Assembly (NCBI RefSeq): GCF_001652915.1
Contig: NZ_BBQI01000039.1
Coordinates: 1-64,000, forward strand
Length of the DNA: 64,000 nucleotides
Source: Cupriavidus sp. D384
GTDB taxonomy: Bacteria > Pseudomonadota > Gammaproteobacteria > Burkholderiales > Burkholderiaceae
Direction of reading: 5' to 3'
Shown here: positions 57,072 through 64,000 of the stretch, piece by piece
How positions within the stretch are numbered: the first letter of the stretch is position 1
Layout of the letters: each line of letters starts with the position of its first letter
Notes under the pieces: generated by a model
Databases searched by the model: none
Told to the model about the DNA's origin: nothing
What the model saw: the letters and a program-made list of their open reading frames with translations, nothing else
Made by a program: the position numbers and the translations under genes

Positions 57072-57575
57072 TCAGCCCAGTGATTTCTTCTTCTGGCTGG
57101 ACGGGCGTGCGCGAGCGCGCTTGACGTTGCCGGCCTGGGTCACGCGTTCATTGCCGAGCACCTTGACGGCGGTGCGGGGCGCGCGGCGCTGGGTCGAGCC
57201 GGTGGCCTTGCGAACCATGACGGTACGCGGGGCGGCGCCCGTACCCAGGCGACGGCGGGCGGCACCCATGTCGTCCGGCTGGTTTTCCTTGAGGCGGGCA
57301 GGGCCCGGACGCCAGATGACCAGCAGCTTGCCGATATGCTGGATCGGCGCAGCGTCGAGTTCGTCGCAAATGGCCTCGTAGATGGCGATGCGCGTATCGC
57401 GCTCGTCACCGAACACCCGGATCTTGATCAGGTCATGTGCCGCGAGGCTGCGGTCGATTTCGGCCAGGACGGCGGGGGTCAGGCCTTCGGCGCCGATCAT
57501 GACCACGGGGTTGAGGCCGTGGGCGCGCGAGCGCAGTTCGGAACGTTGGGCAGAGATCAGTTGTAGAGCGGGCAT
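57072..57575 (-). CDS. yhbY: YhbY/CRM-domain RNA-binding protein with basic tail
   Basis: Ribosome-assembly-associated RNA-binding protein. Residues 1-97 are the CRM domain: RSRAHGLNPVVMIGAEGLTP, HDLIKIRVFGDERDTR and IGKLLVIWRPG. The remaining 70 residues are a Lys/Arg-rich, low-complexity extension (ending PSSQKKKSLG) absent from the about 97-residue E. coli protein. It is divergent from rlmE. Confidence 0.92.
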   Translation of the reverse strand: MPALQLISAQRSELRSRAHGLNPVVMIGAEGLTPAVLAEIDRSLAAHDLIKIRVFGDERDTRIAIYEAICDELDAAPIQHIGKLLVIWRPGPARLKENQPDDMGAARRRLGTGAAPRTVMVRKATGSTQRRAPRTAVKVLGNERVTQAGNVKRARARPSSQKKKSLG

Positions 57576-57735
57576 TGGAGCAGCAAATTTCGGATTGGCG
57601 CGTATTATCCGTCAACCATGCGAAAAAAGGTCGCCGGGAGGCGGCAAAGATCACCAAATCGGGAGAAAAACCTGCTTTCGGCCTTGAATTGTGGCCGTGC
57701 AGCCGGATTTCCCAGCAAGAAGGCAAGTCTCATTA

Positions 57736-58407
57736 ATGGCCAAGGGCAAGAACAAGTTCAACCAGTCGTGGCTCCACGACCACATTAACGATCCCTACGT
57801 GAAGATGGCGCAGCGCGAGGGGTATCGCGCCCGTGCGGCCTACAAGCTCAAGGAAATCGACGACCAGGACAAGCTGATCCAACCCGGCCAGGTCATTGTC
57901 GACCTGGGTGCCGCGCCGGGCAGCTGGAGCCAGTATGCCCGCAACAAGCTGGCGGCTTCGCCCCGCGCGACGGACGGCAAGATCGACGGCGCCGTGGTGG
58001 CCATCGACATCCTCCCGATGGAGCCGGTGGCCGACGTAATCTTTATCCAGGGCGATTTCCGGGAGGAGGAAGTGTTCCGGGAACTGGAAAAGGTGGTGCT
58101 GGAGGCATCGGGCGGGTCGAGAATCGACCTTGTTATCTCGGACATGGCCCCCAATTTGTCCGGTGTGGCGTCGGCGGATTCGGCGCGGATCGAGTATTTG
58201 TGCGATCTGGCGCTGGAGTTTTCCCAGGCCCACCTGAAGCCCGAGGGGTCGCTGCTGGTCAAGTGCTTCCACGGGTCCGGCTACAGCCAGATCGTTGAGA
58301 AGTTCAAGCGTCAGTTCAAGGTTGTCGCCAAGCGCAAGCCCAAGGCGTCGCGCGACAAGTCTTCAGAAACCTTCATTCTTGGGCGTTACCTGAAATCAGT
58401 GGACTGA
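57736..58407 (+). CDS. rlmE: 23S rRNA (uridine-2552-2'-O)-methyltransferase
   Basis: Methylates U2552 of 23S rRNA. The 223-residue FtsJ/RrmJ enzyme shows the SAM motif [18 protein letters not shown] and the catalytic K-D-K-E set: Lys in [12 protein letters not shown], Asp in [12 protein letters not shown], Lys in [10 protein letters not shown] and Glu in [11 protein letters not shown] 57736 ([12 protein letters not shown]) is chosen over an upstream codon. It leads into ftsH as in most gammaproteobacteria and betaproteobacteria. Confidence 0.96.
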   Translation: MAKGKNKFNQSWLHDHINDPYVKMAQREGYRARAAYKLKEIDDQDKLIQPGQVIVDLGAAPGSWSQYARNKLAASPRATDGKIDGAVVAIDILPMEPVADVIFIQGDFREEEVFRELEKVVLEASGGSRIDLVISDMAPNLSGVASADSARIEYLCDLALEFSQAHLKPEGSLLVKCFHGSGYSQIVEKFKRQFKVVAKRKPKASRDKSSETFILGRYLKSVD

Positions 58408-58605
58408 CAGGATGCATGACGGTGTACGGCCACCCCCACGAAAGCAGGGGTATCCGGGTTTGTTCCGGGGATCGCCCCGCTTGCCCGGAGCTGGCGGCTC
58501 GGGCACTATCAGGCTCATAGAATCAGATTTCCCTGTGGGGGCGGGCGCTGCATTACAATGCAATGCAGCTATCCGTTGGCAAGGCAATTGCAAAGGAGTT
58601 CGGCC
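58408..58605. other. rlmE-ftsH intergenic region
   Basis: 198 bases. A degenerate dispersed-repeat-like element (ACCCC at 58432-58436 and GGGGT at 58447-58451 flanking a CGAAAG core) lies near the rlmE end. A TACAAT (58554-58559) could be a -10 for ftsH, but no good -35 or heat-shock (sigma-32) motif was found. Confidence 0.4.
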
Positions 58606-60507
58606 TTGAATAACAACCTGTTTCAAAAGGCGGCAATCTGGCTCGTGATCGCGCTGGTATTGTTCACCGTCTTCAAGCAGTTTGACAAACCGCGTGCCCA
58701 GGACGGGGTCACCTATTCGCAGTTCATGGATGACGCCAAGAACGGCAAGGTGTCGCGCGTCGACGTGCAGGGCCGTAACCTGGTGGTCTCCCCGAAGGAA
58801 GGCCCCAAGTACACCATCATCTCGCCGGGTGATATCTGGATGGTCGGCGACCTGATGAAGTACGGCGTCCAGGTGACCGGCAAGGCCGACGACGAGCCGA
58901 ACGTGCTGGTCCAGGCGTTGTACTACCTGGGACCGACGCTTCTGATCATCGTCTTCTGGTTCTACATGATGCGGCAGATGCAGGGCGGCGGGAAAGGCGG
59001 CGCCTTCTCGTTCGGCAAGTCCCGCGCGCGCCTGATCGACGAGAACCAGAACGCCGTGACCTTCGCCGATGTGGCCGGTTGCGACGAGTCCAAGGAAGAA
59101 GTGGTCGAACTGGTCGACTTCCTGAAGGACCCGCAGAAATTCCAGAAGCTGGGCGGACGCATTCCGCGCGGCGTGCTGCTGGTGGGCCCTCCGGGTACCG
59201 GCAAGACGCTGCTGGCGCGTGCCATCGCCGGCGAAGCCAAGGTGCCGTTCTTCAGCATCTCGGGTTCTGACTTCGTGGAAATGTTCGTCGGCGTGGGTGC
59301 TGCCCGCGTGCGCGACATGTTCGAGAACGCCAAGAAGCAGGCCCCCTGCATCGTGTTCATCGACGAAATCGACGCGGTCGGCCGCCACCGTGGCGCCGGC
59401 ATGGGCGGCGGTAACGACGAGCGCGAGCAGACGCTGAACCAGATGCTGGTCGAGATGGACGGTTTCGAGGCCAACTCGGGCGTCATCGTGATCGCCGCGA
59501 CCAACCGTGCCGATGTGCTGGACAAGGCACTGCTCCGTCCGGGTCGTTTCGACCGCCAGGTCTATGTGGGCCTGCCGGACATCCGTGGCCGCGAGCAGAT
59601 CCTGAAGGTGCATATGCGCAAGGTGCCGATCGGCAACGACGTGGATGCATCGGTGATCGCACGCGGTACGCCGGGCTTCTCGGGCGCCGACCTGGCCAAC
59701 CTGGTCAACGAAGCTGCGCTGTTTGCCGCCCGCCGCAACAAGCGTGTGGTGGACATGCAGGACTTCGAGGACGCCAAGGACAAGATCTACATGGGTCCGG
59801 AGCGCAAGTCGACGGTCATGCGCGAGGAGGAGCGCAAGGCCACGGCTTACCACGAGTCGGGCCACGCGGTGGTTGCCAAGCTGCTGCCGAAGGCCGATCC
59901 GGTCCACAAGGTCACGATCATGCCGCGTGGCTGGGCGCTGGGCGTGACCTGGCAGTTGCCGGAGCACGACAAGTACTCGAAGTACAAGGACAACATGCTT
60001 GAGGAAATCGCGATCCTGTTCGGCGGCCGCGCTGCCGAAGAGGTCTTCCTCAACGCCATGAGCACCGGTGCCTCGAACGACTTCGAACGTGCCACCAAGA
60101 TCGCCCGCGACATGGTGACCCGCTTCGGCATGAGCGACTCGCTGGGGGCCATGGTCTACGTGGATACCGAGCAGGACGGCATGTTCGGCAAGCTGTCGTC
60201 GAAGACGGTGTCGGAAGCCACGCAGCAGAAGGTCGACGGGGAAATCCGCACCATCATCGACGAGCAATATGCGCTGGCCAAGCGCCTGCTCGAAGAGAAC
60301 CGCGACAAGGTCGAAGCCATGACCAACGCGCTGATGGAGTGGGAAACGATCGACGCCGACCAGGTGAACGACATCATGGCCGGCAAGCCGCCGCGCCCGC
60401 CGCGGGGCCTGCAGGGTCCGAGCGGTGGCGGCAGCACGCCTCCGGGTGGTTCGCCCGTAGCCCCGACCAATGCGCCCGCCACGGCGCGCGTCGACGATAC
60501 GGTGTAA
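58606..60507 (+). CDS. ftsH: ATP-dependent zinc metalloprotease FtsH
   Basis: Membrane-bound AAA protease degrading misfolded membrane proteins and regulators. The 633-residue product has TM1 ([15 protein letters not shown]), a periplasmic domain and TM2 ([12 protein letters not shown]). The AAA domain has Walker A GPPGTGKT, Walker [13 protein letters not shown] and SRH. The zinc site is [12 protein letters not shown]. The C terminus is Gly/Pro-rich. The start is TTG 58606, with AAGGAG eight bases before it; the next residues [11 protein letters not shown] match the family N terminus. A terminator follows directly. Confidence 0.97.
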   Translation: MNNNLFQKAAIWLVIALVLFTVFKQFDKPRAQDGVTYSQFMDDAKNGKVSRVDVQGRNLVVSPKEGPKYTIISPGDIWMVGDLMKYGVQVTGKADDEPNVLVQALYYLGPTLLIIVFWFYMMRQMQGGGKGGAFSFGKSRARLIDENQNAVTFADVAGCDESKEEVVELVDFLKDPQKFQKLGGRIPRGVLLVGPPGTGKTLLARAIAGEAKVPFFSISGSDFVEMFVGVGAARVRDMFENAKKQAPCIVFIDEIDAVGRHRGAGMGGGNDEREQTLNQMLVEMDGFEANSGVIVIAATNRADVLDKALLRPGRFDRQVYVGLPDIRGREQILKVHMRKVPIGNDVDASVIARGTPGFSGADLANLVNEAALFAARRNKRVVDMQDFEDAKDKIYMGPERKSTVMREEERKATAYHESGHAVVAKLLPKADPVHKVTIMPRGWALGVTWQLPEHDKYSKYKDNMLEEIAILFGGRAAEEVFLNAMSTGASNDFERATKIARDMVTRFGMSDSLGAMVYVDTEQDGMFGKLSSKTVSEATQQKVDGEIRTIIDEQYALAKRLLEENRDKVEAMTNALMEWETIDADQVNDIMAGKPPRPPRGLQGPSGGGSTPPGGSPVAPTNAPATARVDDTV

Positions 60508-60576
60508 TCGGGTTGCACCGCCGCGTAACAGACCGTTTGCAACGGTTTCAAACGCGGCGGATTCTGATAGCCTCCG

Positions 60577-60611
60577 AAGCCGGTGCCTGGTGCGCCGGCT
60601 TTTTGTTTTTC
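60577..60611 (+). terminator. Intrinsic terminator between ftsH and folP
   Basis: Stem AAGCCGGTGC (60577-60586) / GCGCCGGCTT (60592-60601), ten pairs including one G-T, then TTTTGTTTTT. The T-run ends twelve bases before the folP start, so readthrough or an internal promoter is needed for folP and glmM. Confidence 0.85.
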
Positions 60612-60622
60612 AGGTGTACATC

Positions 60623-61492
60623 TTGTCGATCGAGTTCTTCCAGTGCGGGCGCTATCGCTTTGCCCGCAATCGCCGCCCGCTGGTGATGGGCATCCTTAAC
60701 GTGACCCCCGATTCGTTCTCGGATGGCGGCCAGCACGCCTCGCGCGATGCGGCGCTGCGCCACGCCGAGCAAATGATTGCCGAGGGTGTAGACGTCATCG
60801 ACATCGGTGGGGAGTCGAGCCGGCCCGGATCGGCGGCGTTGCCCCTGGATCAGGAACTCGACCGTGTCATGCCGATTGTCGAGGCGCTGGCCGGCTGCGG
60901 CAAACCGTTGTCAATCGACACATACAAGCCCGAGGTGATGCGGGCCGCACTGGCGGGCGGAGCCGATTTGATCAACGATATCTGGGGCTTCCGCATGCCC
61001 GGCGCCGTCGAAGCGGTGTCGGCAGGGCAGGCGGCCCTGTGTGTCATGCATATGCAGCGCGATCCCCAGACCATGCAGGAAAATCCGAAGTACGTCGACG
61101 TGGTGGCGGAAGTCGCGGATTTCCTGCGCGAACGGGTGTCAACCCTGCGTGCGGCGGGCGTGGACGATTCACGTATTTCGCTCGATCCGGGGTTTGGATT
61201 TGGCAAGACGCCGGATCATAATCTGCGCCTGCTCGGACAGATGCCGGAACTGGCGATCGACGGGCTGCCGGTGCTGGCAGGGCTGTCGCGCAAGTCGACG
61301 CTTGGGGCCATCGTCGGTGGCAAGCCGCCGCAGGGCCGCGTGGCGGCCAGTATCGCCGCGGCAGTCTGTGCCGCCGAGAAAGGCGCATATATCGTGCGCG
61401 TGCATGACGTAGAACAAACCGTGGACGCCCTCAAGGTCTGGTGGGCGATCCGCCACGAGTCAGTTGCCCCGCAGGGGCAGCAAGGAGAATGA
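60623..61492 (+). CDS. folP: Dihydropteroate synthase
   Basis: Joins p-aminobenzoate to dihydropterin pyrophosphate in folate synthesis; the target of sulfonamides. The 289-residue TIM-barrel protein has [49 protein letters not shown] and [10 protein letters not shown]. The start is most likely TTG 60623 (next residues [14 protein letters not shown]), with AGGTG six bases upstream; GTG 60614 is the alternative. It is followed four bases after the stop by glmM. Confidence 0.95.
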   Translation: MSIEFFQCGRYRFARNRRPLVMGILNVTPDSFSDGGQHASRDAALRHAEQMIAEGVDVIDIGGESSRPGSAALPLDQELDRVMPIVEALAGCGKPLSIDTYKPEVMRAALAGGADLINDIWGFRMPGAVEAVSAGQAALCVMHMQRDPQTMQENPKYVDVVAEVADFLRERVSTLRAAGVDDSRISLDPGFGFGKTPDHNLRLLGQMPELAIDGLPVLAGLSRKSTLGAIVGGKPPQGRVAASIAAAVCAAEKGAYIVRVHDVEQTVDALKVWWAIRHESVAPQGQQGE

Positions 61493-61496
61493 TCAG

Positions 61497-62843
61497 ATGA
61501 CACGCAAGTATTTCGGGACGGATGGCGTACGGGGCAGGGTTGGCGAGGCGCCGATTACGCCCGATTTTGTGATGCGGCTCGGCTATGCCGCAGGCAAGGT
61601 GCTGGCGCTGGGGCAGAAGACGTCGCAAGGCCGGCCGACCGTGCTGATCGGCAAGGACACGCGGATCTCGGGCTACATGCTCGAAGCCGCCCTGGAAGCC
61701 GGTTTCACTGCCGCAGGCGTCAACGTGCGCCTGACCGGCCCGCTGCCGACCCCTGCCATCGCCTACCTGACGCGCGCGCTGCGCCTGGCGGCCGGTGTGG
61801 TGATTTCGGCCAGCCACAATCCCTACTACGACAACGGCATCAAGTTCTTCTCGGCCTCGGGCGACAAGTTGCCCGATGAAGTCGAGGCAAAGATCGAAGC
61901 GCTGATGGAAGAGCCGATGATGTGCGTGCGCTCGGAAGACCTGGGTCGCGCCAAGCGCATCGACGATGCTGCCGGCCGCTACATCGAGTTCTGCAAGAGC
62001 ACGTTCCCGTATGAGCAGGACCTGCACGGCCTGCGCGTGGTGGTGGACTGCGCGCACGGCGCGGCGTACCACATTGCCCCTCACGTGTTCCACGAACTCG
62101 GCGCCGAGGTCATTCCGATCGGCAATCAGCCCGATGGTCGCAATATCAACGCCGGTTATGGTGCAACGGCCCCCGAAAAGCTCGTGGAAGCCGTGCGCAG
62201 CCATCGGGCGGATGTCGGCCTGGCCTTTGACGGCGATGCTGACCGCCTGCAGGTGGTGGATGCACAGGGCCGTCTCTACAACGGTGACGAACTGCTGTAC
62301 CTGATCGTGCGCGATCGCCAGGCGTCCGGCCAGAAGGTGGAAGGCGCAGTTGGCACGCTGATGACCAATATGGCCGTGGAACTCGCGCTCAAGCGCCTGG
62401 GCGTGGATTTCGTGCGGGCCAAGGTTGGTGACCGCTACGTGCTGGAAGAACTGAACAAGCGCGGCTGGCAGCTCGGCGGTGAGGGTTCGGGTCACCTTTT
62501 GTGCCTGGATCGCCACACCACGGGCGACGGCATCGTGTCGGCGCTGCAGGTGCTGGCCGCGCTGCGCCGCAGCGGCAAGACGCTGGCCGAATTGCTGGAT
62601 GGGGTCAACCTGTTCCCGCAAACGCTGATCAACGTGCGCGTGGAGAAGGGCTTTGACTGGCAGAGCCATCCTGGCCTGAAGGCTGCCCGCGAGCAGGTGG
62701 AGCCAGAACTGGAAGGCCGTGGCCGCGTACTGATCCGCGCATCGGGTACCGAGCCGGTGGTGCGCGTGATGGTCGAAGCCGAACAGGTGGAAACCGCCGA
62801 GCGCGCCGCGCAGACGCTCGCCAACGCGTTGCGCGCTGCCTGA
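61497..62843 (+). CDS. glmM: Phosphoglucosamine mutase
   Basis: Interconverts glucosamine-6-P and glucosamine-1-P for peptidoglycan and LPS precursors. The 448-residue protein begins [20 protein letters not shown]. The phospho-Ser loop is [18 protein letters not shown], the Mg-binding motif is [11 protein letters not shown], and the sugar loop is [16 protein letters not shown] precedes ATG 61497. It is coupled to folP, and a clear terminator ends the unit. Confidence 0.97.
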   Translation: MTRKYFGTDGVRGRVGEAPITPDFVMRLGYAAGKVLALGQKTSQGRPTVLIGKDTRISGYMLEAALEAGFTAAGVNVRLTGPLPTPAIAYLTRALRLAAGVVISASHNPYYDNGIKFFSASGDKLPDEVEAKIEALMEEPMMCVRSEDLGRAKRIDDAAGRYIEFCKSTFPYEQDLHGLRVVVDCAHGAAYHIAPHVFHELGAEVIPIGNQPDGRNINAGYGATAPEKLVEAVRSHRADVGLAFDGDADRLQVVDAQGRLYNGDELLYLIVRDRQASGQKVEGAVGTLMTNMAVELALKRLGVDFVRAKVGDRYVLEELNKRGWQLGGEGSGHLLCLDRHTTGDGIVSALQVLAALRRSGKTLAELLDGVNLFPQTLINVRVEKGFDWQSHPGLKAAREQVEPELEGRGRVLIRASGTEPVVRVMVEAEQVETAERAAQTLANALRAA

Positions 62844-62884
62844 CGGTTGCCCTTGGGTCCGGAAGGACCGCAACGCGCATCCAG

Positions 62885-62916
62885 ACGCCACGGGCCCGGT
62901 CCGTGGCGTTTTTTTC
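62885..62916 (+). terminator. Intrinsic terminator after glmM
   Basis: Perfect 9-bp stem ACGCCACGG (62885-62893) / CCGTGGCGT (62901-62909) with a seven-base loop, then a run of T. It begins 41 bases after the glmM stop. Confidence 0.93.
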
Positions 62917-63081
62917 TCAAAATTTAGCAATTAACCGACGATTCGCCGGCAAGCCTTCGCATGTCGAGGTGATGCAAGCGCGCCTGGCAGGGGAGTGGCG
63001 ATTAAAGCACGATGAGAAGACGGTTTCGTGACGGGTGGGGAATATCGGCCATTTGACGGGGTCTTTGAAGAAGATTTCGAG

Positions 63082-63138
63082 ATGTCATGGAACTGTCATA
63101 CAAGCGGCATACAGTTCGCCTTGTCAAAAATTTGTCAT
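63082..63138 (+). promoter_or_regulatory. Two Pho boxes upstream of pstS
   Basis: ATGTCATGGAACTGTCAT (63082-63099) and TTGTCAAAAATTTGTCAT (63121-63138) each contain two TGTCA repeats spaced 11 bp apart, as in PhoB-binding boxes. A weaker third unit in phase (CGGCAT, 63105-63110) and a possible -10 (TACAGT, 63110-63115) follow the first box. Phosphate-starvation activation of pstS is inferred from this. Confidence 0.88.
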
Positions 63139-63165
63139 TCCCAACCAATGTTCTCTGGAGGACAT

Positions 63166-64000
63166 ATGAAGCTGGTCAAGACTGCCGTTGCAGGCATCGT
63201 GTCGATTGTGGTGGCGGGTACTGCGTTCGCGGCGGAAATTACCGGTGCAGGCGCTTCATTCCCGGCGCCCGTGTATTCCAAGTGGGCCGACGCCTACCAA
63301 AAAGCAACGGGTAACAAGGTCAACTATCAATCCATCGGTTCGTCGGGCGGCATCAAGCAGATCAACGCCAAGACGGTCGATTTCGGCGCTTCGGACGCCC
63401 CCCTGAAGGACGACGAACTGGCCAAGGGCAACCTGATCCAGTTCCCGACCGTGATCGGTGGCGTGGTGCCCGTGATCAACCTGCAAGGCGTGAAGCCGGG
63501 CGAGTTGACCATCACCGGCGACGTGCTGGCCAACATCTACCTGGGCAAGATCAAGAAGTGGGACGATCCCGCGATCAAGGCCCTGAACCCGAAGGCCAAG
63601 CTGCCGAGCCAGGACATCCTGCCGGTGCGCCGCGCCGATGGCTCGGGCACGACGTTCATCTTCACGAACTACCTGTCGAAGGTCAGCAATGACTGGAAGA
63701 GCACGGTAGGCGAGGGCACGACCGTGAACTGGCCGGGTGGCGGCACGGGCGGCAAGGGCAACGAAGGCGTGGCCGCTTTCGTGCAGCGTCTGAATGGCGC
63801 CATCGGCTACGTCGAGTACGCCTATGCCAAGCAGAACAAGATGACGTACCTGACGATGAAGAACTCGTCGGGCGAAGTGGTGCAGCCGAGCGACGACGCG
63901 TTCAAGGCCGCTGCCGCCGGTGCCGACTGGAACAAGTCGTTCTACCAGATCCTGACGAACCAGCCGGGCAAGGCCGCATGGCCGATCGCTGGCGCCACGT
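63166..64000 (+). CDS. pstS: Phosphate ABC transporter substrate-binding protein, 3' end beyond window
   Basis: Periplasmic high-affinity phosphate-binding protein. The signal peptide is cut after TAFA (about residue 22), before [20 protein letters not shown]. Phosphate-binding loops [20 protein letters not shown] and [18 protein letters not shown] are intact. 278 codons are present of an expected 340-350. GGAGGA precedes the ATG. pstCAB presumably follow outside the window. Confidence 0.97.
   Translation, partial: MKLVKTAVAGIVSIVVAGTAFAAEITGAGASFPAPVYSKWADAYQKATGNKVNYQSIGSSGGIKQINAKTVDFGASDAPLKDDELAKGNLIQFPTVIGGVVPVINLQGVKPGELTITGDVLANIYLGKIKKWDDPAIKALNPKAKLPSQDILPVRRADGSGTTFIFTNYLSKVSNDWKSTVGEGTTVNWPGGGTGGKGNEGVAAFVQRLNGAIGYVEYAYAKQNKMTYLTMKNSSGEVVQPSDDAFKAAAAGADWNKSFYQILTNQPGKAAWPIAGAT

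Noticed and set aside
63087-63314. Small open frame starting in the Pho-box region
   Set aside because: Its ATG lies inside the first Pho box and it then runs out of frame through pstS.

Overview
This is a gene-dense, G+C-rich stretch of a betaproteobacterial chromosome, read here as Cupriavidus or a very close Ralstonia-lineage relative (Burkholderiaceae). The reasons are the strong G/C third-position bias, the gene orders carA-leuE-carB-greA-DUF4149, yhbY/rlmE-ftsH-folP-glmM-pstS and methyltransferase-rnhA-dnaQ-tRNA-Val, and the rhizobial-type glycerol ABC importer. The genus is inferred from gene content and order; no database was searched. No CRISPR array, rRNA, integrase or intact insertion sequence was seen.

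Layout. 1-10,361: glycerol uptake and use. A partial glpK, a DeoR-type repressor (glpR) and the six-gene importer glpSTPQUV end at a strong terminator; a Nudix hydrolase and purU sit between glpK and glpR. 10,471-17,327: an orphan AAA ATPase converging on a diguanylate cyclase, a LysR regulator divergent from an isochorismatase-type hydrolase, waaC and an unknown protein. 17,484-26,433: an organosulfur locus. A leftward operon (flavin monooxygenase, ABC importer, membrane cytochrome c) faces a rightward one (DszC/SfnB-like flavoprotein, Gln-type thiol dioxygenase, four-module rhodanese). 26,617-28,406: a nucleotidyltransferase-like gene with a small partner, then three small leftward genes. 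28,600-32,751: a compact chemosensory-like system (CheY, CheX-like, a sensorless MCP-like protein and a membrane CheA-like kinase). 32,986-33,789: a chromosomal aadA-like adenylyltransferase.

33,911-41,943 is mostly housekeeping (tRNA-Val, dnaQ, rnhA, a methyltransferase, gloB, mltD), followed by a GDPD-like protein with a damaged active site and prpE. 42,120-50,197 is an aerobic CoA-dependent 2-aminobenzoate (anthranilate) operon: ligase, monooxygenase/reductase fusion, SDR, enoyl-CoA hydratase, acyl-CoA dehydrogenase, thioesterase and a RidA-family protein. Its promoter has a perfect A+T-rich dyad lying across the -10 box. 50,298-64,000 holds carA-leuE-carB, greA, yhbY, rlmE, ftsH, folP, glmM and a pstS gene cut by the window edge behind two Pho boxes.

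The points most worth following are the chemosensory-like cluster, the nucleotidyltransferase/small-protein pair, the complementary defects in the two glycerol-importer ATPases, the cytochrome c in the sulfur-compound operon, the 11-bp tandem array and repeat palindrome inside the anthranilate operon, and an intrinsic terminator squeezed between ftsH and folP.
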